DNA of 63,132 nucleotides from RGIG3009 sp045653425 (GCA_045653425.1 JAZOLU010000044.1:1-63132), one strand, 5' to 3'; positions 33,760-43,272 are shown, counted from the stretch's first letter. Numbers and translations: made by a program. Notes: generated by a model from the letters alone, not told the origin.

Positions 33760-35121
33760 TTACTTTTGCAGAATATCCGATAAATCTTGCAGTTTACTGT
33801 TCCCCGCCACCACGATTACGTGGTCACCGGTGAGAATAACGTCATTACCGGTGGGAATGAGCGTTTTACGGTCGCGGATAATGCCCGCCACCAAAATGTT
33901 GGGTTTCAAACGCAGGTCTTTGAGCGGTACATTCACAGCACCGAATTCCGCGCTAACGCGAAACTCCGATGCTTCGGCTTTGTCATCCATAATGCGATAC
34001 AGCGTTTCAATGTTACTGCCCAGCGAGTTTTGCAGGGCACGGGCATACCGCACCAGCACGTTGGCAATGATTTTGCGCGGCGAAACGGTGCTATCCAGCC
34101 CCAGTTGCTCCGCCAGTGCCACCAGTTCGTCACGGTTGACCTTGGCAATCACCTGCTTTAACTTACGGGAGGCGGCAAAAATAGCCATTAAAATATTTTC
34201 CTCATCCATTCCGGTAAGTGCCACAAACGCATCCTTGGCAAGCAAATCTTCTTCCAGCAACAATTCCTGCTGAGCACCGTCGCCCTGTACAACCACCGCT
34301 TTGGGAAGTGCCTCGCACAGTTCTTCTGCCATAGCGCGGTCCTTTTCAATAATGGTTACGGCACTGCCGCCCGCTTGCAACAAGCGCGCTAAATAATACG
34401 CCGTGCGGCTGCCGCCCAAAATCATAACATCGCGTGCTTGCTTGGATACGGTGCCCAGTTCGCGCATTAACTTGTGAATTTCCGTGGGTTTAGCCGCCAG
34501 GGCAATTTTATCCCCACTTTTGAGCATAAAGTTACCGTCGGGAATGGTTACCTCTTCCCCGCGTTGTACCGCACACACCAAAAATCCGGCGTGGAATTTG
34601 CCGCGCAGTTCGTACAGGCGCATATCGTTAAACGCCGAATCGTCCTTTAACCGCAGTTCCACAATCTCAAAGTTGTTGTGGGCAAAGGTTTCCACCTTAA
34701 CGGCGGCGGGGAGTTTGAGCATACGAGTAAGTTCCTTAGCGGCAAGCAGTTCGGGGTTAATGGACATGGATAACCCCAAATGCTCTTTCATAAAATTCAA
34801 ACTGCGGTCGTTATATTCGGGGCTGCGAATACGCGCAATGGTATGGCTTGCCCCCAGTTTGCGCGCCAAAAAGCAACTGAGCATATTGGCATCGTCCGAG
34901 TCGGTAACCGCCACGAACAAATCGGCGTGCGCTACATTGGCTTCTTCCAGCACGTCACTGTCCGAGCCGTTGCCGCACACTCCCATAACGTCGTAAATGT
35001 TGGTGATTTCATTTAACACGGCGGGGTTTTTATCAATCGCCGTAACACTGTGTCCCTCGGCAGATAAACTGTCGATAATTGTCGTACCAATTTTACCGCA
35101 ACCGACAACCAATACGTTCAC
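33760..35121 (-). CDS. trkA: TrkA: NAD(H)-binding K+ channel regulator
   Basis: The cytoplasmic gating ring of the K+ channel. The 453-aa protein holds two RCK units. The first Rossmann motif is VLVVGCGKIGTTII (residues 3-16), with the acidic residue at the end of strand 2 in TAIDKN. The second is VMILGGSRTAYYLARLL (about 232-248), with IEKD. Each unit ends in a TrkA-C domain. The start is GTG at 35121 after GAGGGG; the longer ATG frame adds a non-conserved extension. It heads the operon trkA-trkH-nfnA-nfnB. Confidence 0.95.
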   Translation of the reverse strand: MNVLVVGCGKIGTTIIDSLSAEGHSVTAIDKNPAVLNEITNIYDVMGVCGNGSDSDVLEEANVAHADLFVAVTDSDDANMLSCFLARKLGASHTIARIRSPEYNDRSLNFMKEHLGLSMSINPELLAAKELTRMLKLPAAVKVETFAHNNFEIVELRLKDDSAFNDMRLYELRGKFHAGFLVCAVQRGEEVTIPDGNFMLKSGDKIALAAKPTEIHKLMRELGTVSKQARDVMILGGSRTAYYLARLLQAGGSAVTIIEKDRAMAEELCEALPKAVVVQGDGAQQELLLEEDLLAKDAFVALTGMDEENILMAIFAASRKLKQVIAKVNRDELVALAEQLGLDSTVSPRKIIANVLVRYARALQNSLGSNIETLYRIMDDKAEASEFRVSAEFGAVNVPLKDLRLKPNILVAGIIRDRKTLIPTGNDVILTGDHVIVVAGNSKLQDLSDILQK

Positions 35122-35159
35122 TGTGTTTTCCCCCTCAAAACATTCGGAATATCCTTTTG

Positions 35160-35188
35160 ATTTTAGCACAAGTTTAGTCATTCGTCAA
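35160..35188 (-). promoter_or_regulatory. Promoter of the trkA-trkH-nfnAB operon
   Basis: TTGACG (35183-35188) and TAAAAT (35160-35165) with 17-bp spacing on the minus strand. Its -35 lies 6 bp from the -35 of the divergent PAP2 promoter. Confidence 0.75.
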
Positions 35189-35194
35189 TCGGGG

Positions 35195-35223
35195 TTGCAA
35201 AAAAGAAAAAACTGGTATACAAT
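35195..35223 (+). promoter_or_regulatory. Promoter of the PAP2 phosphatase gene
   Basis: TTGCAA (35195-35200) and TACAAT (35218-35223) with 17-bp spacing lie 33 nt before the ATG, back to back with the trkA promoter. Confidence 0.75.
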
Positions 35224-35256
35224 GAGGTGTACTTTTTAACGATATGGAGGGTAAGT

Positions 35257-36180
35257 ATGGAATTTTTACACTGGCTGGAAACGTTGCGCACCCCGTTTTG
35301 GGATGCCGTAATGTTGTTCATTACCTCGCTGGGTGAAGAACTGGTATTTATGGGCGTGGCTATGGTACTGCTGTGGTGCGTAAACAAGTACGAAGGACTG
35401 TATATGCTATCCGTGGGGTTTGTGGGCATTCAACTGAACCAGTTATTAAAAGTGTTGTTCCGTGTCCCGCGTCCGTGGGTACGCGACCCGTCGTTTACCG
35501 CGGTGGAAGCCGCCAAAGCACAAGCGGGCGGGTACTCGTTTCCCAGTGGGCACACCCAAAACGCGGTGGGCACCTTTGGCGCGGTAGCACGGTGGAACCG
35601 CGGTGTTTGGCTGCGTGTTACGTGCTGGGTGGTGGCGTTACTGGTAGCGTTTTCGCGTATGTATTTGGGCGTACACACACCGGCGGACGTGCTGGCTTCG
35701 CTGGTACTGGCCACGGTAATGGTGTTTGCCGTTTACCCCATTTTTCGCCATGCGGACAAAAAACCGCGGCGGGTACAGGTGTTTTTATGCGCCGTACTGG
35801 TATGGTCGGTAGCACAAGTTTTGTTTATGGAGTTGTACCCTTTCCCCGCCGATGCCAGTATTGCCGAACTGGAACACGGCGCGGAAAATGCTTACAAAAT
35901 TGCGGGCGCGGCCTTTGGCTTTGCCACCGTGTTTGAGATTGACCGCCGTTACATTCAGTTTGAAACCACCGCCGTTTGGTGGGCACAGGTTATTAAAGTG
36001 ATTGTGGGCTTGGCACTCACGTTAGCACTGAAAAAACTGGGGTACACGGTGTTTGGTGTTATTCCGTATATGCCCGTGGCCAAGGGGCTTACCTACTTGG
36101 TAATGGTACTCTTTGCCGGTTGCGTGTGGCCGCTGACGTTTTCGTGGTTTGCCCGCTTGGGAAACAAAACCGCCTCATAA
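35257..36180 (+). CDS. PAP2-family membrane lipid phosphatase
   Basis: An integral-membrane phosphatase of 307 aa, probably acting on a lipid phosphate such as phosphatidylglycerol phosphate or undecaprenyl pyrophosphate. The three catalytic motifs are present: KVLFRVPRP (motif 1), YSFPSGHTQNAV (motif 2), and SRMYLGVHTPADVLAS (motif 3, catalytic His and Asp). About eight hydrophobic helices are visible, more than in the minimal family, with an extended C-terminal half of unknown role. The ATG at 35257 follows ATGGAGGG. Confidence 0.9.
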   Translation: MEFLHWLETLRTPFWDAVMLFITSLGEELVFMGVAMVLLWCVNKYEGLYMLSVGFVGIQLNQLLKVLFRVPRPWVRDPSFTAVEAAKAQAGGYSFPSGHTQNAVGTFGAVARWNRGVWLRVTCWVVALLVAFSRMYLGVHTPADVLASLVLATVMVFAVYPIFRHADKKPRRVQVFLCAVLVWSVAQVLFMELYPFPADASIAELEHGAENAYKIAGAAFGFATVFEIDRRYIQFETTAVWWAQVIKVIVGLALTLALKKLGYTVFGVIPYMPVAKGLTYLVMVLFAGCVWPLTFSWFARLGNKTAS

Positions 36181-36194
36181 TTTAACATAAGCAA

Positions 36195-36217
36195 CGCCCC
36201 CGACGATGTCGGGGGCG
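36195..36217. terminator. Bidirectional terminator between the PAP2 and exonuclease genes
   Basis: A 10-bp GC-rich stem CGCCCCCGAC / GTCGGGGGCG with a 3-nt loop sits between two convergent genes. Confidence 0.75.
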
Positions 36218-36220
36218 TGT

Positions 36221-37093
36221 TTAGTTATTTACCGTGGCTTCGTCGCTTTTTTCTTGCTTTTTGGGTAACAGACGGCGTTTTACCTGTGCGCCGTCAAACA
36301 GGCGGCGAATTTGCACCCGACCCACATACTGTGCCGCACAAGACGGACAGTGCAACGGTGCTTGAAAGTACCGATGTACAAACTGCCAAGGGGCACCCGT
36401 GCGCAACCGTTTTCCGCACGCTTCGCAACGGAAGTTGAAATCCGCAGCTTTTGCCGCCGGGTCGTCCAGTTCCCGCACAAACGACGGCTTAAAGGTGATG
36501 CGACGGTAAAACTCCTCGTTCATTGGGCGAACGGCGGCCTGAAACGACGCTTTCTCGCATACGCGGGTTAGGATGTGTGCCGATAAAATGCTATCGTCAA
36601 TGGCGTGGTGCAATTCCAGTGTGCTGCTATCCATTCCCAGCAATTCTGCAAACTTTGCCAATGCCACCTGTTGCGCCGTGCCCAGCCCCAACCGCTGTTG
36701 TGCGTATGCCTGTAAATCCAGATAGTGGGATACAAACGGAATGGACTGCTCGCCGTAATAATAGCGGCAATTTTCCATAAACACCAGCAAATCCGTGGTG
36801 CTCCACGTGAGCAACAACGTCTCCCCATCCCCCACAAAACGGTGAAACCGTTCCATTGCCTCGGCAAACGTTGTGCCTTGTCGCACCTGTTCATCCGTAA
36901 AACCCGTGAGGTCGGTGACCCAGTGGGTTAGTTTACGGCTGACGCGCGGACGAATGAGCACATCAAATCGGTCGGCAATGGTGAAGTCTGCATTCAACTT
37001 CACCGCGCCGATTTCAATAATCTCGTTAAAATAGCCGTTGATTTGTTTACAGAATGCACCGTTCCATTCCAAATCCAATACCACAATTGTCAA
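36221..37093 (-). CDS. DEDD-type 3'-5' exonuclease with C-terminal zinc finger
   Basis: A 290-aa nuclease of the DnaQ/ERI-1 (KapD-like) group. Exo I is VVLDLEWNG (acidic Asp and Glu), Exo II includes TWSTTDLLVF, and Exo III is HHAIDDS with the final catalytic Asp. The C-terminal 80 residues carry a four-cysteine zinc-binding motif (CEAC..CPSC), unusual for the plain exonuclease family and perhaps a nucleic-acid-binding module. The start is TTG, 5 nt after the hinT stop. It is third in an alaS-hinT-exonuclease cluster. Confidence 0.88.
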   Translation of the reverse strand: MTIVVLDLEWNGAFCKQINGYFNEIIEIGAVKLNADFTIADRFDVLIRPRVSRKLTHWVTDLTGFTDEQVRQGTTFAEAMERFHRFVGDGETLLLTWSTTDLLVFMENCRYYYGEQSIPFVSHYLDLQAYAQQRLGLGTAQQVALAKFAELLGMDSSTLELHHAIDDSILSAHILTRVCEKASFQAAVRPMNEEFYRRITFKPSFVRELDDPAAKAADFNFRCEACGKRLRTGAPWQFVHRYFQAPLHCPSCAAQYVGRVQIRRLFDGAQVKRRLLPKKQEKSDEATVNN

Positions 37094-37097
37094 CGGA

Positions 37098-37430
37098 TTA
37101 GCCCATTCCTTTCAACTGACGACCCGCCAGAATGTGGAAATGCAGGTGATGCACGGTTTGACCCGCCTCGGCACCGTTGTTGGTGACCACGCGGTAATCG
37201 GTAATGCCCTGCTCGGCCGTGATGGCGGCAATTACCTCAAAAATATGTGCCACCACGGCACTGTTTTGCGCCGTTACCGCCGCGGCACCGCTCAGGTGCG
37301 CTTTGGGAATCACCAGCAAATGCACCGGTGCTTGCGGTTCAATGTCACGAAACACCAGTACCAGTTCGTCCTCGTATACTTTGGCTGAGGGAATCTCCCC
37401 CGCCACGATTTTACAAAAAATGCAATCCAT
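37098..37430 (-). CDS. hinT: HIT-family nucleotide hydrolase (HinT)
   Basis: A 110-aa purine nucleoside phosphoramidase-like protein. It has the N-terminal DCIFCKIVAGEIPS and the histidine triad HHLHFHIL (catalytic H-x-H-x-H). The ATG at 37430 was chosen over an in-frame GTG at 37439 that lies directly on the ribosome site. It lies between alaS and the exonuclease gene with short gaps, so co-transcription from the alaS T-box promoter is likely. Confidence 0.95.
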   Translation of the reverse strand: MDCIFCKIVAGEIPSAKVYEDELVLVFRDIEPQAPVHLLVIPKAHLSGAAAVTAQNSAVVAHIFEVIAAITAEQGITDYRVVTNNGAEAGQTVHHLHFHILAGRQLKGMG

Positions 37431-37442
37431 TACGTTCACTCC

Positions 37443-40082
37443 TTACTTCAATATGGCCTTTACAATGTCGGCAACCCGTTCCATTGCCGCGGGAACGGCC
37501 GCCAAGTCTTTGCCGCCCGCCATAGCCATATCCGGTTTGCCGCCGCCCTTACCGCCGCACAACGCCGCTACTTCCCGCACAATGGCACCAGCGTTGGCAC
37601 CCGCCGCTTGCGCCGCGGTGTTGCACCAGCACACAAACGCGGCAGATTGTTTTTCGCTCGACGTGCCCGCCAACACCACCACGGCGTTATCCGGCGCGCG
37701 GTCTTTGCAACGGTCACACAATTCGCGCAGAGCACCGCCGTCGGTTTCGGGCAATACGGCAGTAACCAGTTTGACCGCGCCGCAGTCCACGGCATCCGCA
37801 AACAAATCACCCGCTTTTTGCGCGGCTTGCTGACTACGCAAGGTCTGCACCTCGCGCTGGCTCTCTTTCCATTCCGCCACCAACTGCGTGGCGCGGCGGA
37901 CCACGTCTTCCGCACCGTTGGCTTTCATTGTTTCGGCGGCGCGGGAAAGTTCCGCGTAATACTCGTTAAGCAAGGACAGTACGCCGCCACCGGTAACCGC
38001 CTCAATACGGCGGACACCCGCCGCCACCGACGTTTCCGCCACAATGTGGAACAAACCGAGTTTGGCGGTGTTATCGGCGTGCGTACCGCCGCACAGTTCA
38101 ATGGACACATCGCCCATTTTAACAACACGCACCACGTCGCCGTATTTTTCGCCAAACAGTGCTATGGCACCCTGACGGCGGGCTTCTTCAATGGGCATTT
38201 CGTTGATGTCTACGGTGTTGCCCGCCAAAATCCAGCCGTTAACAAGCGATTCCACCTGTACCAGTTCCGCGGCAGTGAGGGCAGAAAAATGCGTAAAGTC
38301 AAACCGCATACGTTCCGGACCAACCAGTTGACCCGCTTGCTCCACGTGGGTGCCCAGCACCTGCCGCAACGCCGCCTGCAACAAGTGCGCGGCGGAGTGA
38401 TTACGCATGGTGGCGGCACGGCTTTCCTCATTGACGGCGGCGGTGACGGTGTTGCCCACGTTGAGCGTGCCAACTTCCAGCACACCGCTATGCAACACCA
38501 CACCCGAAGCGGTTTTTTGCGTATCAGTTACACAAAAGCGAAGGTCGTCTGCCAAAATGACACCGGTATCCCCTACCTGACCGCCGCTTTCGGCGTAAAA
38601 CGGGGTAACGTCCAGCACCACCGTGGCGCGCTCGCCGGCGGTTAACGTTTCTGCCAATTCATCACCGCGTATAATTGCCGTAACGGTAGCGGCGGTGTTC
38701 AACGTTTCGTACCCCACAAAGGTGCTGCCCGACAACTGCTCTGCCAAATCGGGGTTGCCTTTCCACGCATCGGCACCGGCATCTTTACGGGCGGCACGGG
38801 CGCGAGCGCGCTGCTCCGCCATCAGTTCATTAAACCGCTCCTCGTCCACAGAAAGACCTTTTTCCTCCAAAATATCCCGCGTGAGGTCAATGGGGAAACC
38901 GTACGTGTCGTACAGTTTGAACGCTTCTTCGCCCGACAAGGTGTTTTCCTTTACATTGGCAAGCATCGTTTCCAGCAACGACAAGCCACTGTCAATGGTT
39001 TTTTCAAAGGCCTCTTCCTCGTTACGAATCACGCGGACAATGAAATCCTGCTTGTCTGCCAGTTCCGGATACGCGCTGCGGTTTTCCGCAATCACGGTTT
39101 CGCACACCTCGTACAAAAACGGACGGTGCAAACCCAGCAAACGACCGTGCCGTGCGGCGCGGCGAAGCAGACGGCGCAGTACGTACCCGCGACCTTCGTT
39201 GGAGGGCATAACACTGTCCCCAATCATAAAGGTGGTGGAACGGATATGGTCAGTAATGACGCGCAGAGAAATATCGGTGGCTTCACCGTCGCCGTAAGAA
39301 ACACCCGCAATGCGGCTGATGTGTTTCATAATATTCTGCACGGTATCCACTTCAAACAAGTTTGCCACGCCCTGCAAAATGCACGCCAAGCGTTCCAGAC
39401 CCATACCGGTATCAATATTGGGGTGTTCCAGCGGCGTGTAGTTGCCGTTACCGTCACTTTCAAACTGAGTGAATACGTTGTTCCAGAATTCCACGTAGCG
39501 GTCACAGTCGCACCCGACACCGCACGTGGGCGAACCGCAACCGTATTGCTCGCCGCGGTCAAAATAGAGTTCCGAGCACGGACCGCACGGACCGGAGCCG
39601 TGTTCCCAAAAGTTATCTTCCTTGCCCAAGCGCACAATGCGGTCGGGCGAAACACCCACTTCTTTTGTCCAAATTTCAAACGCTTCGTCGTCGTTTTCGT
39701 AAATGGACACCCAAATGCGGTCCACGGGCAGTTCCAGCACTTGGGTGCAGAATTCCCACGCCCACGCCGTGGCTTCGTGCTTAAAGTAATCCCCAAAACT
39801 AAAATTGCCCAGCATTTCAAAATACGTGCCGTGGCGCGCCGTTTTGCCAACGCGCTCAATATCCGGCGTGCGAATGCATTTTTGGCAGGTTGTCACGCGT
39901 TTGCGGGGCGGCGTTACCTCGCCGGTGAAAAACTTTTTCATTGGTGCCATACCGGAGTTGATGAGCAACAACGAGGCATCGTTTTTGGGAACCAGCGAAA
40001 AACTGGGCAACCGCAAATGCCCCTTGCTCTCAAAAAACGAGAGGTATTTTTCACGCAGTTCGTTCAGACCGGTCCATTGCAT
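37443..40082 (-). CDS. alaS: Alanyl-tRNA synthetase
   Basis: AlaS charges tRNA-Ala and edits Ser and Gly mischarging. The 879-aa protein has a class II catalytic core starting LREKYLSFFESKGHLRLPSFSLVPKND, with RVTTCQKCIRTPDIE. An editing domain carries zinc ligands NHSAAHLLQ and CGGTHADNT, and a C-terminal C-Ala domain follows, containing GGGKGGGKPDMAMAGG. Length is that of the full three-domain enzyme. It is controlled by a T-box upstream and followed by hinT. The gene order alaS near mltG, U32 and a PBP gene matches Bacillus subtilis. Confidence 0.98.
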   Translation of the reverse strand: MQWTGLNELREKYLSFFESKGHLRLPSFSLVPKNDASLLLINSGMAPMKKFFTGEVTPPRKRVTTCQKCIRTPDIERVGKTARHGTYFEMLGNFSFGDYFKHEATAWAWEFCTQVLELPVDRIWVSIYENDDEAFEIWTKEVGVSPDRIVRLGKEDNFWEHGSGPCGPCSELYFDRGEQYGCGSPTCGVGCDCDRYVEFWNNVFTQFESDGNGNYTPLEHPNIDTGMGLERLACILQGVANLFEVDTVQNIMKHISRIAGVSYGDGEATDISLRVITDHIRSTTFMIGDSVMPSNEGRGYVLRRLLRRAARHGRLLGLHRPFLYEVCETVIAENRSAYPELADKQDFIVRVIRNEEEAFEKTIDSGLSLLETMLANVKENTLSGEEAFKLYDTYGFPIDLTRDILEEKGLSVDEERFNELMAEQRARARAARKDAGADAWKGNPDLAEQLSGSTFVGYETLNTAATVTAIIRGDELAETLTAGERATVVLDVTPFYAESGGQVGDTGVILADDLRFCVTDTQKTASGVVLHSGVLEVGTLNVGNTVTAAVNEESRAATMRNHSAAHLLQAALRQVLGTHVEQAGQLVGPERMRFDFTHFSALTAAELVQVESLVNGWILAGNTVDINEMPIEEARRQGAIALFGEKYGDVVRVVKMGDVSIELCGGTHADNTAKLGLFHIVAETSVAAGVRRIEAVTGGGVLSLLNEYYAELSRAAETMKANGAEDVVRRATQLVAEWKESQREVQTLRSQQAAQKAGDLFADAVDCGAVKLVTAVLPETDGGALRELCDRCKDRAPDNAVVVLAGTSSEKQSAAFVCWCNTAAQAAGANAGAIVREVAALCGGKGGGKPDMAMAGGKDLAAVPAAMERVADIVKAILK

Positions 40083-40097
40083 AGTATTGACTTCCTT

Positions 40098-40330
40098 TCG
40101 TCATAAAAAATACCTCCGCCCCAGTATGGGACGGAGGTTCCGTGGTACCACCCAATTTGCACCGCAAAAAGCGGTGCCACTCAACCCCTTTAACGCAGAG
40201 ATACGTGCGATTCCTCACCGCAAGACTCCGGGGCGGCCTCCGTTTAACGGCAGAAGCACCTTGCAGCCACGGGCACTCTCTCTTTCACTGCCGGTGTAAC
40301 GGTTCTTCCCATCACAGCCAATTCATATTG
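40098..40330 (-). promoter_or_regulatory. T-box leader of alaS
   Basis: On the minus strand the leader has the conserved T-box sequence GGGTGGTACCACGG (40140-40154). An 11-bp terminator stem at 40111-40138 (one mismatch) follows, with a T-run, and AGAGAGAG is present upstream in stem I. An Ala codon GCT at 40255-40257 is at the expected specifier position. Uncharged tRNA-Ala would release termination. Confidence 0.92.
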
Positions 40331-40335
40331 TCTTT

Positions 40336-40364
40336 ATTTTACCCCACAACTACCCTCTTGTCAA
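40336..40364 (-). promoter_or_regulatory. Promoter of the alaS T-box transcript
   Basis: TTGACA (40359-40364) and TAAAAT (40336-40341) have 17-bp spacing on the minus strand. The -35 overlaps the stop codon of the PBP gene. Confidence 0.8.
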
Positions 40365-41980
40365 GACGTAATTTCCACGTACCCCATTCGGTACAATCGG
40401 TCGCAGAGTTCTTTAAACACCGGTGCGGTGGACTCGCCGGTGGTGTCGGCATCTTCCGCTAACACGGTAATGGCGTATTGCGGGTTTTGCGCCGGATAAT
40501 ACCCCGTAAACCAACTGTGCACCATAGTTTCTTTGCCATCCTCCGTGCGCCAGCCGGTCTCGGCGGTGCCGGTCTTGCCGCCCGCACCGCCCACGGCGGG
40601 CTCGGCGGCTTTGCCGGTGCCATCGGTAACTACGCCACGCATCATCTCTCGCAATGCGGCGGCGGTCGCGGGCGAGCAAATGCGCGACGGTGGGTCTACC
40701 TCGGCTGTTGTGAGCGTGCCCAGCACGTCCACCGTGCCCAAGTACACGTTGGGGCGGTAATACATCCCGTCCGCCGCCACACAGGCGGTCATAGCGTTGA
40801 CGTGAACGGGGGTCGCCAACAGGTCACCTTGCCCCATCGAGGTGTTTGCCAACCGCGTGGGTTGCGCCAGTTCCGTCTCGGTTGGCAAGGTGGCGCGGTC
40901 GGTAAGCCAGCCCTCCATTAGCAACAACGGACTGTCAAATCCCAGCATAGAGGCGTAACGGTACAACGGCGAAGCACCCGTGAGTTGGCTGAGTTGAATA
41001 AAATACGGGTTACACGATTTTGCGAATGCACCGAGCAAATTCAGCGTGCCGTGACCCAGTATATAGTGGCATTTAATACGGTTTGCCCCCACCGGAATAA
41101 CGCCCGCACAGGAAAACGTTTGCGTGGCGGGAACACCGGTTTCCAGCGCCGCCATAGAGGTAACAATTTTGAACACCGAGCCGCAATTGTATGCAGCGGT
41201 GGCGCGGTTGAATAACGGGGAATTTTCTTTGTTCAAATACGCCGCCAAATTTTCTGCCGTAAAACTCGGAAAACTTGCCAACGCCACCAGGTTGCCGGTG
41301 TCCACCTCGCTGATGACCACCGCGCCGCGGCTAATAGCGGAACCCGCCACCGCTTCTACCATACGCTGCACGCGACTGTCAATGGTGAGTGCCGCACCCG
41401 CGCGGGCGGCGTCCAAGGTGTTGTCCACCAGCACCTCACCGCCCGATAACACTTGACCACGACCGTCGGTATGATAGGTTAGTGTGACACTGCCCGATGC
41501 GGCGCACAATACCTCGTCCAGTGCTTGCTCAGCCCCGCACACACCGTGTATTCCGTCGTCGCCCACGTAACCAATAAGGTGCGCCGCCAAGCCCTCTTCA
41601 TCGTACCGCCGCGGAACGGTGAACTGCACAATACCGTCCGTAAGTGCGGGAGGCGTATCCGTTACCAGCGCGGCGGGTTTTCCCGTACTGAGCGATGCTT
41701 GCAGGGCATCAAAATCTTCCTCAGAAAGGGTGTCGGCCAGTGCCGCCAGTGCCGCGGGCGTGCCCAGTACACCCGCAGCATAGCGGGTATCGGTATTGGT
41801 GAGCGGTTGCAGAGCGCAATCGTACAACGTACCGCGCGCCCGCGCCACTGTGAGGGTGACGGTAGATTGCGCCTGTGTCACTTGGTTGTAGCCTTGCTCG
41901 GTTAACCGAAACACACGAGCAATGATACCGCTGAATGCAAAAAGCAGTGAGCCAAACAATACGACCAACCGTTTACGCAT
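40361..41980 (-). CDS. Penicillin-binding protein transpeptidase (PbpI/SpoVD-like class B)
   Basis: A 539-aa cell-wall transpeptidase. It has an N-terminal signal anchor (about residues 5-25), a dimerisation-type N-domain, and the three active-site motifs of the penicillin-binding fold: S-V-F-K (268-271), S-C-N (322-324) and K-T-G (469-471). No PASTA domain follows. The ATG at 41980 begins MRKRLVVLF and follows GGAGAGGAG; the longer frame has no support. Gene order with U32 peptidase, mltG and alaS resembles Bacillus yrrL-yrrN-yrrO-pbpI, which supports a PbpI-like assignment. Confidence 0.92.
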   Translation of the reverse strand: MRKRLVVLFGSLLFAFSGIIARVFRLTEQGYNQVTQAQSTVTLTVARARGTLYDCALQPLTNTDTRYAAGVLGTPAALAALADTLSEEDFDALQASLSTGKPAALVTDTPPALTDGIVQFTVPRRYDEEGLAAHLIGYVGDDGIHGVCGAEQALDEVLCAASGSVTLTYHTDGRGQVLSGGEVLVDNTLDAARAGAALTIDSRVQRMVEAVAGSAISRGAVVISEVDTGNLVALASFPSFTAENLAAYLNKENSPLFNRATAAYNCGSVFKIVTSMAALETGVPATQTFSCAGVIPVGANRIKCHYILGHGTLNLLGAFAKSCNPYFIQLSQLTGASPLYRYASMLGFDSPLLLMEGWLTDRATLPTETELAQPTRLANTSMGQGDLLATPVHVNAMTACVAADGMYYRPNVYLGTVDVLGTLTTAEVDPPSRICSPATAAALREMMRGVVTDGTGKAAEPAVGGAGGKTGTAETGWRTEDGKETMVHSWFTGYYPAQNPQYAITVLAEDADTTGESTAPVFKELCDRLYRMGYVEITS

Positions 41981-42039
41981 ACGCAAAAACTCCTCTCCGT
42001 GTTCAGTATGCCCGAAACGGAAAGGAGTTAAACGACAAA

Positions 42040-43272
42040 TTACGTATTCGCCGCGCGGCGGAGATAACACCCAACAGGCAGAGGATGCGGGTACGGTACA
42101 CGCACCGTCATAGTAGCGTGCGGGGCCACCGTTATGGGTTCGCCCTCCTCGTTAAACAGGGTGGTGATTTCCAGCGGGAACGGCGGTTCCCCGGGGATGA
42201 GTACGTCCAGCGTATCGCCCACAAAGAAGCGGTTACGTTGGCTGAGAATGAGGTGACCGTTTTGGTACCCCGTAACCACCGCGGCGGCTTGGTGGGTGCG
42301 AATGTAACTGTTGGTAACCGTGTTTTGCTGTGGTTGACCAAAGTAAAAACCGGTACCGTAAGGACGGTGGCTGACTTTGCCCGGTTCGTCCCGCAACCAG
42401 TCGGGCAGGCGGTAATCCGCCGCGCAACCGCTGCTTGCGTAATCGTCCACCGCTTGGCGGTAAGCGTTGGTAATGCCCGCCACGTAAAACGCGGCTTTGG
42501 CGCGCCCCTCTATCTTGAACGAGTCAATCCCCGCGCGATGCAGAGCGGGAATGTGCTCAATCATACACAAATCGTAGGCGTTAAGCAGATGAGTCTCACC
42601 TGCTTCCTCCTCCACCGTCATAGGGTGATGCGGGCGGGTGGGTTCAAGCAACTGATACCCCCAGCGGCAGGGTTGCGCACAATCGCCGTGGTTGCCGTCC
42701 CGTCCCGTGAGGTAGGTAGACAACATACACCGCCCCGAATATGCCATACACATCGCCCCGTGCACAAACGCTTCCAGTTGCAGTGCGGGAGGCGTTTTGG
42801 CACGAATATCGGCAATTTCGTCCATCGACAGTTCGCGCGCCAGTACCACGCGGGTGGCACCCATATCGTACAACATTTGTGCGGTTACGTAATTCACCAC
42901 ACCCAGTTGGGTGGATACGTGCAGTTCACAATGCGGCGCGTACCGCCGCGCAAGCGACATCACGCCCAAATCGGCGGCAATAACGGCATCGGCACCGCAA
43001 TTATCCAACCACGCTAAGTAGGCGGGCAGTTCTTCCATTTCGTCATTGCGGGGTAACACGTTCACGGTAACGTACGCACGCCGCCCTTGCGCGTGGGCGG
43101 CGGCGATGGCGTCCCGCAACTCGTCATTTGTGAAATTCGCGGGCGCACGGCGCATACCAAACCGCGTGCCGGACAAATACACCGCGTCCGCGCCGTAAAG
43201 CAAAGCGGCATCCAACCGTTCACGGTCACCGGCGGGTGCCAGTATCTCCGGCAATATCACGGGCTTATCCAT
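42040..43272 (-). CDS. Peptidase U32-family protein (YrrO/TrhP-like)
   Basis: A 410-aa protein of the U32 family, likely involved in 5-hydroxyuridine formation at position 34 of tRNA, as shown for TrhP-type relatives; direct peptidase activity is doubtful. The U32 signature EAFVHGAMCMAYSGRCMLS is intact at about residues 155-175, followed by the conserved cysteines NHGDCAQPCRWGY. The ATG at 43272 starts MDKPVILPEILAPAGD, the family N-terminus. It overlaps the mltG stop by 8 nt, and the PBP gene follows after 59 nt. Confidence 0.92.
   Translation of the reverse strand: MDKPVILPEILAPAGDRERLDAALLYGADAVYLSGTRFGMRRAPANFTNDELRDAIAAAHAQGRRAYVTVNVLPRNDEMEELPAYLAWLDNCGADAVIAADLGVMSLARRYAPHCELHVSTQLGVVNYVTAQMLYDMGATRVVLARELSMDEIADIRAKTPPALQLEAFVHGAMCMAYSGRCMLSTYLTGRDGNHGDCAQPCRWGYQLLEPTRPHHPMTVEEEAGETHLLNAYDLCMIEHIPALHRAGIDSFKIEGRAKAAFYVAGITNAYRQAVDDYASSGCAADYRLPDWLRDEPGKVSHRPYGTGFYFGQPQQNTVTNSYIRTHQAAAVVTGYQNGHLILSQRNRFFVGDTLDVLIPGEPPFPLEITTLFNEEGEPITVAPHATMTVRVPYPHPLPVGCYLRRAANT

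Noticed and set aside
41935..43017. Long open frame (360 codons) antisense to the U32 gene
   Set aside because: It mirrors a strongly conserved gene, has no homology features, and long antisense frames are expected from the codon bias here. The same holds for frames antisense to alaS (37608-38645) and to the binding protein and permease (1500-2429).
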